Of a stretch of DNA of 64,000 nt, positions 35,141 through 46,391 are shown piece by piece. This DNA comes from Dasypus novemcinctus (lineage: Eukaryota > Chordata > Mammalia > Cingulata > Dasypodidae), in contig NC_080673.1 of NCBI RefSeq assembly GCF_030445035.2, forward strand, positions 195,360,216-195,424,215. The letters run 5' to 3'. The stretch's first letter is position 1, and each line of letters begins with the position of its first letter. The position numbers and the translations under genes were made by a program. The notes below the pieces were generated by a model. It was not told the origin of the DNA. It worked only from the letters and a program-made list of their open reading frames with translations, and did no database searches.

Positions 35141-35169
35141 TTTCTCTCTCTCTTTTGTCTCCACAGATG
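35141..35169 (+). promoter_or_regulatory. candidate env splice acceptor
   Basis: A pyrimidine-rich tract (ttttctctctctcttttgtct) ends in CCACAG at 35161-35166 and abuts the env ATG at 35167. Paired with the donor near 30305 it would give a spliced env mRNA that starts exactly at the initiation codon. Confidence 0.75.
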
Positions 35170-36578
35170 ATTCGCTGCAACGCGGGTAGTTCCGTTCTTC
35201 CCATTGCTCTCATCGTCATGCTTCCCTTCATCTCCCCGGCCGTTGTCAACTCGGCCCATCAACGCTCCAATTGGACCCTCCAGCGCTGGCAAGAGGAAGC
35301 CTTCCTCATCATCAGAAAACTACTGCCCATGCCTGAATCCCCACCCCTCGCTGTTGGCCCCAATAAAGTCCTCAATCCCCCCGCCTCCCCCCCCTCCAGC
35401 GGCACCCCCCCCTCGTCCATCACTCCCCAGCTATGGCCCCCCCTACCAAGTATTCCAGTCCCCTTCTTGCGTTAATCTATGCATCCTACTTATCTCTAAA
35501 TACTTCTCAACCCAACCTCACCAAGAACTGTTGGCTCTGCCTCTCCCCCTCCCTTCCTATCTATGAGCCTGTCGCCGTTAACTTCACGTTCGACGAATCC
35601 ACTTCAGTATACCCAGCCGAGTGCAACTGGAACACTTCCTCCGTCCCCCTAACCCTTCAATCTGTTTCCTCCACAGGACGCTGTGTTCATTCTCGTCAAG
35701 GTTCCCACCCCTCCCTTAGTGCTTGCTCTAGCTACTCCTCTCCCAGCGCTTCCACCAAGTTCTTAATCCCCCTTAACACCTCCCAATGGCTTTGCACCTC
35801 CACCGGGCTAACCCCCTGCCTCAATGTCGCCACCCTCAACGCTACCCATGAGACTTGCCTGCTCATCCTTCTCGCTCCTCGAGTCGTTTACCATTCTGAC
35901 CACGAATTTTTCCGCCGCGTGCTGAGCAGACAAACCTCCCTCCACTTACAAAGGAGAGAGCCTGTCACCGCAGTCCTGACAGTCGCTACCCTTCTAGGTC
36001 TTGCAGGGGCAGGCACAGGAATCGCCGCCCTCGCCACACAGTCCTCTGCCCTCTCCTCTCTCAGACAGGCCATCGACGAAGATATCACCTACCTTCAAAA
36101 TGCTATAAAACATCTAAAAAATTCTCTCAATTCTCTCTCTGAGGTAGTCCTCCAGAACCGCCGCGGCCTCGACCTCCTCCTCCTTAAGGAAGGGGGTCTC
36201 TGTGCTGCCCTTGGAGAGGAGTGCTGCGTATACGCCAACTCCACTGGCTTAGTCGAGGACAACCTGAGAAAGGTCCAGGAGGGATTGGATAAGCGCCGCA
36301 AAGAGTGAGAAAATGAGAACTATTTTTCCAGTGTTCTCCATACCCTCCTCCCATACCTCCTTCCATTTTTAGGCCCACTCATCATCATCATCTTAGCCCT
36401 CACTGTAGGACCCTGGGCCTTCAAAAAAATAGTCCGCCTCGCCAAAGACCAAGCCAACGCAGTATTCAGCTCCTTTGTGCAGGTTCATTATCAACGCCTC
36501 GCCACTAAAGAGCCACCACCAAGCCACCCGCCGTGCTCCTCCCGCCCCTGCCGCAAACACCGAACCACACGCCTGTAA
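35167..36578 (+). pseudogene. env: env, gamma-type envelope, truncated SU and broken frames
   Basis: The start at 35167 lies directly after the acceptor and begins a hydrophobic signal peptide. The N-terminal SU and a proline-rich stretch are in frame 1, stopping at 35475. The reading then moves to frame 3 near 35433-35475, likely in a C-run. In frame 3 there is a CXXC motif (CWLC, 35529-35540) used for the SU-TM disulfide in gamma-type Env. A degenerate dibasic cleavage region follows (about 35945-35957), then a hydrophobic fusion peptide (35958-36050), a heptad region, an immunosuppressive-type segment and CX6CC (36201-36227). TGA at 36306-36308 cuts TM before the membrane span (about 36360-36420). 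The tail would end at TAA 36576-36578. SU is only about 260 residues, well below the usual length, and most of the receptor-binding part before the proline-rich region seems lost. In intact relatives Env mediates entry; this copy is disabled. Confidence 0.9.
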
Positions 36579-36896
36579 CCTCCTGTCTCCCTTTCCTCAC
36601 TCATCTCCCTCCTTCTCCCCCAATCGGGCGAGGGGTTCAGGAACATCATGACCCCGTTTTGCTGGCAGAGCTCGGCGCGCGCCAGGCGCCGGCGTGCGCC
36701 GACCCCAGCAGCAGGCACATGCGTCCTGGCCAGACGCTGTGTCCTCTGCAGCTGAGAGCAGCTGGGAGGGCCCTCTGCTTCTCGCCGGCAGCCGGTCCTC
36801 GTGGTCTCCCTCCTCCCCTCGTCTTACCCCAGTACCCCGTCCCATACTGCCCCTGCTGCCACCAGTTCACCTCCCCCGAAGCACATACTTTTAAAC
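36579..36896 (+). other. ERV 3' untranslated region between env and polypurine tract
   Basis: About 320 bp of pyrimidine-rich then GC-rich sequence without a conserved frame. It includes a strong hairpin at 36661-36709 (separate entry). In type-D viruses this interval holds the constitutive RNA export element. Confidence 0.7.
36661..36709 (+). promoter_or_regulatory. strong GC hairpin, candidate RNA export element
   Basis: 36672-36683 pairs with 36691-36702 in a 12-bp stem (one G-U) around a 7-base loop. An outer 5-bp stem (36661-36665 with 36705-36709) closes an asymmetric internal loop. Its position between env and the polypurine tract is that of the constitutive transport element of type-D retroviruses, but the sequence is not recognisably the same. 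The role is inferred. Confidence 0.6.
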
Positions 36897-36908
36897 AAAA
36901 GGGAGCAA
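36897..36908 (+). promoter_or_regulatory. polypurine tract
   Basis: The purine run aaaagggagcaa lies just before the 3' LTR (TG at 36910). It is the site that primes plus-strand DNA synthesis in retroviruses. Confidence 0.85.
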
Positions 36909-36909
36909 T

Positions 36910-37384
36910 TGTCCCCGTCTCCTTCCCGCCCAGTATTGGCAGCCGGCGCTGCCCCTCCTTCTCTCCTTCTCCGTCTTCCGCCTAGCCGTTATCTAGACAG
37001 CCCACACTTTCCCCTTCCCCTCCCTTGCTCCTAACCCCTTAGCCAGCTTACTGTCCAGTAACCGCCTACTGTCCAGTAACCGCCTACTGTCCAGTAACCG
37101 TCTACGCAAGCAACAGCACCCGCCGGCACCAATCAAGTCCCTTTACGTATCCCTAGACCTATAAAACCATGTCCCCTTCTACAATAAAGCAGACTTGTGC
37201 CCAGACCTCGTCTCCGTGGTGTTTTTGCTTGCACCACGCGTCCCCCGTGCCTGAGTGGAGAGAGCGAGGGCCCAATGGCTTCGTGCCGACCCCCCTCCTC
37301 TCCTTTGACTGTGGGGCAGCCCCCGTCCGGAGAGCTCACCCGGCCATCTGCGTCGACTCTCCCGGAGGCCCGCAGCTGCCCACA
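36910..37384 (+). repeat. 3' LTR of the ERV
   Basis: 475 bp. It differs from the 5' LTR by ten substitutions, all transitions, seven of them at CpG/TpG sites, and by one base missing before the TATA box. It contains the same U3 triple repeat (37049-37102), TATA box (37160-37166) and AATAAA (37183-37188). The copy of the TSD (ttactg) follows at 37385-37390. Confidence 0.97.
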
Positions 37385-38689
37385 TTACTGGAAGAATTTT
37401 TTTTTAATGATTTCATTCCTTTACTTGTTATTGGTCAGTTGATATCTTTTATTTCTTCTTAAGTCAGTGTAGGTAGTTGGTGTGCTTCTGAGAATTTGTC
37501 CATTTCATCTGCATTATCAAATTTGTTTGAACACAATTGTTCATAATCTCATAATCCTTTTTTGTCTTTGATATCAGTAGTAATGGTTATTCTTTCATTT
37601 CTGATTTTAGTTATTTGTATCATCTTTCTTTTTTTCTTTGTCAGTCTTCTAAAAGATTTGTCAATTTTATTGATATTTTCAAAGAACCAAGTTTTGGTTT
37701 TGTTAATTCTCTTTATTGTTTTATCATATTACTTCATTAATCTCTGCTCTAATCATTGTTATTTCCTTTTTTCTTCTTGCTTTGAGTTTAGTTTACTGTT
37801 TTTTCTAGTTCTACCTGGTATGAGACTAGGTCTGTCATTAGAGTTCTTTCTTCTTCTTAATGTAAGTATTTAGAGCTATAAATTTCCTTCTGAGTGCTGC
37901 GTTTGCTCTGTGCAATAAGCTTTGACTTGTTGCATTTTTGTTTTCATTCCTCTCAAGATCACCTGATTTCCCTTGTGATTTCTACTTTGACATATTGGTT
38001 GTTTAAAAGTGTGTTGCTAAACTACCATATGTTTGTGACTTTTACAGTCCTCCCTCCGTTATTGATTTCTAGATTTTTTCTATTATGGTCAGAGAATACA
38101 TTTTGCATAATTTCATTTTTTCTAATTTATTGAAACTTGTTTTGTGACCTAACATGGTCTATTTTAGAGAATGATTCATGTACGCTTGAGAAGAATGCAT
38201 TCTTCTGTTCAGAGGGTCAGTGGTTTATAAATGTCTGCTAGGTCTAGTTCATTTATAGTATTGTTCAAGTGCACTGCTTCCTTATATTGATCTTCTATCT
38301 GGATGTTCTATTCATTGATGGAAGTGTTTTATTGAAGTCTCAAGCTATTATTATAATGGTGTCCATTTCTTCCTTCAGTTTTGTCAATGTTTGCCTCATA
38401 TATTTTGAGGCACTATGTTTAGGTGCCTAAAAGTTTATGATCCCTATTTCTTCTTGGTGGATTAGTCATTTTATTAATATATAGTGTCCTTCTTTGTCTC
38501 TTGTAATAGTTTTGACTTTAGATCTATTTTGCTAATATTATTATAGATATCCCAATTCCCTTTTGGATATTATTTGCAAGAAATATTTTTCCATCATTTT
38601 GCTTTTAACCTATTGGTGTCTCTGGTTCTAAGTTGAGTTCCTTATAAAAAACATAGAATTGGAGTGTACTTTTATTATGTTATTTGTTT

Positions 38690-39470
38690 ATTTTATTGTT
38701 AAACATTTTATTTATTTTTATTTTTAAAGAAGCTTTAGATTACATAAAATGTTACATCAAAAATATATGAATTCTCATAGACCCTACTCCATTGCCTTCC
38801 CACACTTTCCTCCATTAACACCTTTCATTAGTGTGGTACATTTGTTAAAATTGATGAACACATATTAAGGCATTGCTACTAACCATGGACCATAGTTTAC
38901 ATTATAGTTTATACTTTGCACTGTATAATTTTATAGGTTTTGACAAAATGTATAGTGGTCTGTACCTGTCATTGCAACGTCATGCATGAAAATTCCAATG
39001 TCCCATAAATGCCTCATGTTACACCTATTCTTCCCTTTCTTTCCCTTCAGAAACTCTGGTAGCCACTGCCTTTATATTAATGATACAAGTTTTTCCATTG
39101 CTAGAATAACAATGTCTACTTTAGTCCATAGTTGCACCCCCCCATGTTGGTTCATTCCTCAGTCCTGAGGATTTTGAGATGCAGATGTCCACTCTGTTTC
39201 TGATTGAGTTGGGGCTTAGCTCCCATGGGGCAAATAGATGAAACCATCTTGTTTGCAATTGTAGATGCTCCCTGTTTTGGGGAGATGGGTGTTGTCCATC
39301 ATCATCCTTTTGTTAGTTGTCCTGGGCAAGTCCAGTGAACTGGACAGTAGGTGTTGCAACTCTGCTAAGATTCAGGGCTAACCAACATATGAACTGACAG
39401 AAGAGTTAAGTTTCTGAGGCATATGTTTTTAATATGCACAGTTTTTGTTTATATTGAAGGCCTTAAATCC
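38690..39470 (-). mobile_element. antisense L1 3'-UTR fragment nested in L1-B
   Basis: T-rich start (about 38695-38735), then text related to the antisense 3' ends at 47.9 and 63.5 kb (acattacatcaaaaatatatga type, then tctcatagaccct). Resumption of L1-B ORF1-side text at about 39475 marks the right edge. I could not find a convincing TSD, so the borders are approximate. Confidence 0.5.
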
Positions 39471-41344
39471 CCCTCATTTTTGAAGGACATTTTTGAAGGA
39501 TAAATTTTGCCTGTCAGTTTTTCTTTTTCAGTACCTTTTATATATCATACCGCTGCCTTCTTTCTTCACTTGTTTCTGATGAGAAATCAGCACTTAGACA
39601 TATTGAGGATCCCTGGTATGTGAAAATCACCTTTCTCTTTCTACTTTCAAAATTCTCTATCTTTGGCATTTGGCATTTTGATTAGTATTTATCTTGGAGT
39701 AGGTCTATTAGGGTTTATCCTGTTTGGAGCTCAAAGCACTTTTTGGACATATATGTTTATGCCTTTCATCAGATTTGGGAAATTTCCAGTCATTATTTTC
39801 GCAGATATTCTTTCTGCCCCTTTTTCCTTCTCTTCTCCTTCAGGGACTCCAAAATGTGTGTGTTGGTAAGCTACATACCATCACACAGGTCCTTTAGGCT
39901 CTGCTCACTTTTTTCACTCTTTTCTCTATATGCTTTTAGGACTATATGATTTCTATTGATCTGTCTTTCTATTTGCTAATTTTTCTCTTCTTCCTGTTCA
40001 AGTCTGCTGTTGAAAACATGTAGTATATTTTCAATATCCATTGTTGTGTTTTTCATCCCAATTAGTTTTTTTATGATTCTTATTAAATGTCTTAATTGTT
40101 CCTTTTGTTCACTCATTGTCTTCCTTATATTCTTTATGCCTATATCCAATCTTAGTTCATTTCTACCCATATTTTCCTTTAGCTTCTTGAACTGATTTAG
40201 GAGATTTGACTGAATATCTTTGATTAGTTGTTCTACTGCCTGTTACCTCTGAAGTTAGAATTTGTTCCCTTGACTGAGTCATCTCTTTCTGTTTCTTAGT
40301 ATGTCTTGTGATCTTTTGTTGATGTCTGGTCATCTGACTGTTTTGATGTTCTAACTTCAAATGTCAGTTTCTCTACTTGCCTAGGATTTTAGTGTAGACT
40401 CTCCATGTGTTAAGGCTTTTGTTCATTGTCTGGGTCCAGATTATTCCAAACATTTAGAGCAACTCATATTTAAGAGTTCAAATTTTTTCAGGGCTTTCTA
40501 CATCTGTCTTTTACCCTGACCATGCATAGTAACTTTCAAGGGCACTCTTTTGTGTGACTGTTTCCCTGCCTAGAGAGAATTCCCTTTCTTTATTTTTCCT
40601 CCTACAGGAGTCTTATACTGTTCTATTTATTTTTCTACAAATTTTCCTCCCAAGTGGCTAGGATTTGATCAACTTCTATCCCACACACTGTTATGTCCTT
40701 TCCACACCAGCTTTCTGTTCTGGGTCTGCCCTGCCTTACAATAGGTCATTTTTTCTCTTTTCATGTTGTTTTTCTATCTTCCATAACTTTGCATTAGGGG
40801 ATCTTAACCCAGAGACCCAGAATGGGTCAGCACTCAAAAACACCCAACTTTTTTCATTTAGGTACCCAGAAATTAGGAACCAGTCTGGGAGTATGCACAA
40901 CTGCCAATATTTTTGCTGCATGTCCCTCTGATTTCATGGGACCACTTTGTATTCACACACACCGACTGCTGAGGCCTCTGCCTTTGGATCATGTGGCATT
41001 GAATCCCCATGCTTGAATGTGTGCAGGACTCAGTCAATGCTGTAGGTGGTCAGTGACCATGGCAGGAGTGATCTAGGCTGGAGAGCTACCCCTGTGTGTC
41101 TCTTAGGACTGAGCATGGGGATCTGGACTGTCAGGTACTCTATATTTTCTTACCTCATTTCTGTTTTTGTATTTATTTATTTTCTTTAGTTCAGTATTTG
41201 TTGAATCTTTTTCCAGTCTACAACCTTCACCAGCATTCCAGGGAAGCCGAATCTGCTATTTTACTTAGCTGTATCAGGGGGAAATATTCCCAGGCATGTC
41301 TTAGCCACCATCTTGATGATGTCACTCTGCCTTTGATGGTTTCT

Positions 41345-43137
41345 AATCACTCTTAGATCAAACTGAAATGAGGTCTACAGTTATGTTTGTGATCTCGTTC
41401 CTTCTTGTTTTTCCAGCCTTAGTTCTCATTACCCTAATTACCCCTACCCATGACCCACACTCCCCTTTTCCACTGCCTGCCTACTGCATAGACTAAGATA
41501 TATTAACCAGGTAAAGAACAAAAAAAGTTCATATTTTCATTACTGTCAGTACTTGTTTCAGTACATGAAAAGCCAGTGTTTTTGGAGAAGGTATTCATTC
41601 CTGCTTCTCTCCTAGCTCTGCTACTGCACAGATAATTTCCTCTTTCCAATATATGATTCCCCAGCACTCACACCCATACCAACACTTTGCTTCCTGCTAA
41701 TTCTGTGTTTGGTCAGGACTTTTTAATTTATAAGTGATGGCAACCCAACTCAAACCATGGTATAATAATAATAATAATAGTAACAACGGTCTATAGTGCT
41801 TACTCCCTACTGCTGTTCTCCAGGATATTCCTGCTACTAACCGCCTTCCCTGGCTGTGCCCTTCCCCCAACAACAAGATGGGTACATGGAGCTTTGTTTC
41901 CTACATTAGATACCGCCACTATCAGGCCAAAGTGATTGGCACAAGAAGAACATTGAACCCAATGAACCAAGCACTGTCTCTTCCCTAATAAATTGTAATT
42001 GGGATTGAAATATATCTAGTCGGTTGGGCCCAAATTTTAAAATCTCTAGTATGGTATTGCGGGAACATGTTCGGCCATGTGTACCAGGAGCAGAGAAAGA
42101 AAATCTAGAGAAAGAAAAAAAAAAAGAAGGAATTAGACACACACTCACCCACACATACAGTAATAAGCAGTCCTTCCAGTCCCTCTTTCCAGTCTTTCCT
42201 GGAAATTCCTGGAAGCATTTATGCACTTGGGTTCCATGAGACTTTCACGTGTTTCATTTTTATCTATTTCAGTTTTCTCAAGTTTATTTCTGTTACATTA
42301 AAACAAGAGTCCATAACAATATCTTGTCTTCCTATTATGTGACAGGTAATACGTATATGTGTATGTTTCTTTATATGCATAAATAATTATCACCATAACT
42401 TTGAAGGGTTTGTTTATTCTCATTTTATAGAAGGAAATATGAGACTCATAGAAGTTATGTAATATGCCCAAGAGCCCACAGATAATGCCTTTGGAGATAA
42501 ATATGAAATACAGATATTTGTGAATCTCAAGTGCATGTTTTTCCTGTTACTGTGTTTCCAACTCACATTAATTTAGATCCCATCATCAGTTAATTGTTCA
42601 TTCATTCATTTATTCAAAAATATTTATTAATTTTCTTTTTTGTGACAGACACTATGCAAGCAATTTTCTCATAAGATTTTTCTTGATAATTTGATATTAC
42701 TATTGGGAGACAGTTCTGCATGAGTATCTCACATTTATGCAAGAGTTGTTCTGTTTCAAAGGATGTTTGTATAGCAACAGCTTTATAAGTTAGGAATATT
42801 GCTGTCCTCCAGAGCAGAGAGAGGATTTGTTTCCAGATCAGTATAACAAAGATGATATTTCCCTCTGCGGAAAATATTGGGCAGGTTTTCTAACAGTCCC
42901 GTTTAAAAGGTTGGAATTTTCTAAGCTTGGGATTCCTCAGCTGTGACACAGCTCCTCTAAGTTCACAGCATCCACCTGGGCCGCTCTGCATCACCCTGTG
43001 GAACTTGGAGACAAGAAAAACCGATGTGAACCTGAAGCCCCTGCCTCCTACTGTACTATGAGGAATAAAGTCCTTGGCCTATGACCAGGATTCTCCTATC
43101 TTCTGGCAGCATCTATGTTTGGCAATTTAATTTGTAA
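41345..43137. other. non-coding DNA with weak old-repeat traces
   Basis: L2-like text at about 41390-41510 and a MIR-like block at about 42400-42500. An (AAT)n run lies at about 41760-41779. No gene is visible. Confidence 0.5.
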
Positions 43138-43142
43138 GCTTG

Positions 43143-43600
43143 TGTGGTAGCTGAATAATATACCCCAATAAAACATTCTAAATCTCAATCCATGTTCCTG
43201 CAGGTGTGAAGTCATGTAAACAGGAGCTTTTGAAGATGTTATTTTAGTTAAGATGTGGCCCAATCAAATCAGAGTGAACCCTAATCCATGTTACTGGTGG
43301 CCTTATGGAGAGTCAAAAAAAAAAAAAAAAAAACCAAGGGAAAGTCAGAAGCCAGAAGTTAAGGGAAACCAGAAGAGCAGACAAAAGAAGAGAAAGATCT
43401 CTTAGTAAGAAATACTAACCAAGTAACCCCAAGGATTGCAGCAAGTCAATATGAGAATGCCAAGGCCAGAGAGAAAGCATGGACTTGTCATTGCCTTGAT
43501 TTTGGACTTCTAATCTCCAAAACCATGAGCCAATAAATGCTGATTGTTTAAGCCAAACTATTGTATGATATTTTATATAGCAGCATTGCAAACTAAAGCA
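43143..43600 (+). mobile_element. MLT1-like MaLR solitary LTR
   Basis: 458 bp, from tgtggtagctgaataata to gcaaactaaagca, with the MaLR 3' half (attttggacttctaatc ... gagccaataaatgc). A perfect 5-bp TSD, gcttg, is at 43138-43142 and 43601-43605. An internal run of 17 or so A (about 43316-43333) is secondary. Confidence 0.9.
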
Positions 43601-43959
43601 GCTTGCAAAAGGAAAAATCTCAGAACTTTCACAATTCCTAACAAATGTGACTGACGTGAAAATTGTAGGCTGATAATTAGATAATAGAACTTTATTCAGT
43701 AATGTTCACATAAAAATATAATTAGCAAAACCAATATTTGAACTCAGATCTACCTAATTATGAAACCACCAGTGAAGGGGTAAATGAATTAAAGGAGAGA
43801 AATGAAATTAATAAAACAGACAGATATCTTTATTCTGTCATCTGTGTGCTGCCATATAGTCCATGCATAATTAGATGTCGTGGAATGTCTGGCATTGTAA
43901 AGCATCTCAGAGCCTGGCACAAGGATTGGTGAGCAGCAAGTGTTGTAAACAAATGATCT

Positions 43960-44185
43960 TACAGGTTAAGAGACTTTGGAGTAAAATAACCTTAGGTTCA
44001 AATCTGACACTCAGCATGACACTGAAAAATTTATTTAGCCTGCTTGAACAGTAATTTCCTTATCTCCAAGGCAAGAATAATAGATCCTATGTCACAATAG
44101 TGTCACAAGCATTAAACAAAGTGATGTATAGAGTATTTAACATGATGTTGCACACATAAAAAGTAATCATTAAGTGATGGCTATT
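43960..44185 (+). mobile_element. MIR-type SINE remnant
   Basis: Eroded but in the right order: a ggttcaaatctgacactcagc type head, a MIR core-like block (cttgaacagtaatttccttatct), then caaggcaagaataatag and a gtgatgtatagagtatttaac type 3' part. Recognised by pattern, not searched. Confidence 0.65.
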
Positions 44186-44189
44186 AGTA

Positions 44190-45225
44190 CTCCTAATAAG
44201 TCCTAATAAAGATAGGTTGAGTGATTGAGCAATTTCTCTACATCAATTCAAATGCACCTTAACTACCAGATCATTTCCCACTAGTATTCCTCTAGTAGTT
44301 AGCAGTATAATCAGGCTTATAAACACAGACCACTACCTGAACCATTGAGAACTAAAAGCGCCCATGATCTGAAGTATGGTGGATACTGATGGCTCCTTTC
44401 TTTAACAAAAATATCATCAGGCAGCAATTTTGATACAGCTTTCAGACTGAACACTCACTTTGTGCCCTTTCTGCAAATGGTATGAGAAATTACATGGCTG
44501 GGGGTTTCCTGGTTATCCATTTGTCTCTTTCCCATTTTGCAAGTGGAACAAGTCCTGCTGTTGCCAGGCAACAGTGTGGTGGTGGGAGCGATAGTGCATG
44601 TGTAATGTGGCACTCTGGGAGTGAGGGGCTTAGTTCTAGAGCTGACCCAAGGGCACTGAACAGGAACATTGAAGAGTGTACTTTCTCTCAACAGCTGGAC
44701 GGTCATGTCATTAATGCAAATCCTCCAATAATTAAAAGAGCTGCTTCCACCAAGCAATCCCATCACCAGCTTTCTGTGAACTGTGGAAAATCCTAAGAAC
44801 CACAGGGTTTGGAAGCTCTTGAGAGTTGTCATTTGCCCTCATAGTACCTTGACCTGAACGCAAGCCATAAATGCAGCTTTGTATTTGTGGAATAGTCAGA
44901 ACTCAAGACAGACTCTGAAAGATGGACTGGAAATCTCAACCCCAAACGTAAATACATTCTATAGAATTAACTGGAAAATGGTTCTTTTATTGAAGTAATG
45001 AAATAAAAATCATGAAAATGGAGTGGAAAAACAAGGGGAGGATGAGAGAGAGTACACAATTTAGTAACTGGTATCCATCAGTTTCATGATATTAAAGAGA
45101 AAAAAAAATTGGGAATACCTCTGTTACATTAGTAAATTGACCCTCCTCCTTAATTAATTCCTGTCAAATTTCACTACTATGGAATAATAAAATGAAGCTG
45201 TGCTGCCTCTCCGTGCAGGTCTGTC
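44190..45225. other. unclassified non-coding DNA
   Basis: Overlapping ORFs at 44455-44832 on opposite strands have no domain character and no start context that would support a gene. Nothing else is visible. Confidence 0.5.
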
Positions 45226-45230
45226 ACGCC

Positions 45231-45335
45231 TTTTTTTTTTTCTCTTTTTTTACCAGGAGGTCCTGGAGATCCAACCCGGGTCCTCCATATGGTAAATGTG
45301 AGCTCGATTGCTTGAGCCACAGCTGCTTTCCTCAA
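45231..45335 (-). mobile_element. short tRNA-derived SINE fragment, antisense
   Basis: T-run (45231-45250, antisense A tail), then the reverse complement of a tRNA-like head with a B-box-like gatccaacccgg segment and a gagccacagctgctttcct type start. It is related to the head of the SINE at 18.8 kb but lacks its body. Confidence 0.75.
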
Positions 45336-45339
45336 TCGA

Positions 45340-46386
45340 CTCTTGATTATTCAAGACTTCAAACATTTTAAAGAAAATAAAAGTTGGGAGTGCCAAAATA
45401 TTGTTATATCAATGAAGTCAAAGTGATTCAATAAATATTTATTTCCAACTTTAAGCCAAGCATCATGTTAGGTGCTAAGATAAGGCAAATACGTTCAAAT
45501 TCTTAGAACTAACTGCACCCTCTGTATTATTGAAAACTGCAAAAATATTTTCATTTCTTTACCCATTGACACATTCACTTTGTATGCCTTATAAACTTAC
45601 AGTATCCTCTCTCTGTGATTCTGTACTTATTCCAGGAATAAGAGCTAATAAAGAATAAAGATTAGCTGGTTTCCTGTATATAACAAAATATACCCAAGCT
45701 CTAACTGCAATGTTGTTTTCTTTCACTGAACAATGAATTACCACAAACTCAGTGCCCTAAAACAATATCCATTTATTAGTGCACAATTCTATAGGTCAAA
45801 AGTCACACTCATCAAGACTGGGTTCTCTGATCAAGATATTACAAAGACAAAATCAAGATATCTTCCAGGCTGAGTTCTCATCTGGAGGAAGTCTCTTGGG
45901 GAAAATTCCCTTTCAAAGCTAATTCTTGTTATTAGTAGATTACAGTTCCTTATAGTTAGACTGAGATACCCATTGCCTTGCTGGCACCAGCTGGGGCCAC
46001 TATCAACTCCTAGAAGCTTCTCTCAGACTCTTGTTTTTGATGCCCTTTCCATCTCAACAACCAAGAACCTCCCCCATGTGAAATACTTCTCTGACTTCCT
46101 TTTCTGTAACCAACCAAAGAATACTCTAAAAAATTTTTTAAAGGGTTCATGTGAGGTCCATCCAGATAATCTTTCTATTTTAAGGTCACCTATTTCACAC
46201 GATATAGCCTAATTGTAGGAATAAATCCATCATCTTCATAGTTCAGGTGATTATGTAGGGGTTGTACAGCAGGGACAGAAAAACTGGGAGGACTTATTAG
46301 AATTCTGCCTATTACAAATGCCAAGTCAAGGTTATACAATTTGTTCTGAAAAAAGATCTTGCAGAGGGATAAATTGAGAGAAAAGA
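45340..46386. other. unclassified non-coding DNA
   Basis: No gene recognised. Part of 45720-46320 reads like an old antisense LTR (accaccaaactcagtgccc type text) but I cannot define it. Confidence 0.4.
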
Positions 46387-46391
46387 GTACT

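Larger units (their letters stand above)
29771..37384 (+). mobile_element. endogenous retrovirus: beta-type gag-pro-pol with gamma-type env
   Basis: A complete provirus of 7614 bp in the order 5' LTR, primer site, gag, pro, pol, env, polypurine tract, 3' LTR. The primer site matches tRNA-Lys1,2. Gag has two CCHC knuckles. The integrase C-terminus and the RT YMDD context are class II. The Env subunit TM is gamma-type, with CXXC and CX6CC. This combination is known from type-D viruses and related chimeric endogenous betaretroviruses. It is GC- and C-rich in sharp contrast to its AT-rich L1 host, which it enters antisense to L1-B. The two LTRs differ by 10 transitions and one 1-bp indel (about 2.1%), so the insertion is fairly recent. 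All genes are broken, so no replication-competent product is expected from this copy. Confidence 0.95.
27215..41340 (-). mobile_element. long old LINE-1 (L1-B), antisense, split by an ERV and other insertions
   Basis: Read on the minus strand, this is a long LINE-1. The 3' UTR is at 27240-27797, the ORF2 C-terminal part at 27945-28500, reverse-transcriptase text up to 29764, the ORF2 N-terminal/endonuclease part at 37391-38665, and ORF1/5' UTR text at about 39475-41310. The left end starts with T-rich sequence (27215-27240), the antisense of an A-rich tail. The right end finishes with the gccaccatcttgatg type text seen at L1 5' ends. Frames are broken throughout. Nested insertions are a 132-bp L1 3' end (27799-27930), an 80-bp A-rich insert (28495-28574), the ERV (29771-37384) and an L1 3' UTR fragment (about 38690-39470). 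The outer ends are approximate. Confidence 0.8.

Noticed and set aside
30527..36308. UGA recoding (selenocysteine or programmed readthrough) explaining the TGA stops
   Set aside because: Stops fall inside core domains such as a zinc knuckle, together with frameshifts; decay at CGA/TGG codons is simpler.
35167..36578. Domesticated envelope (syncytin-like gene)
   Set aside because: The frame changes once and a TGA precedes the membrane span; SU is also shortened.
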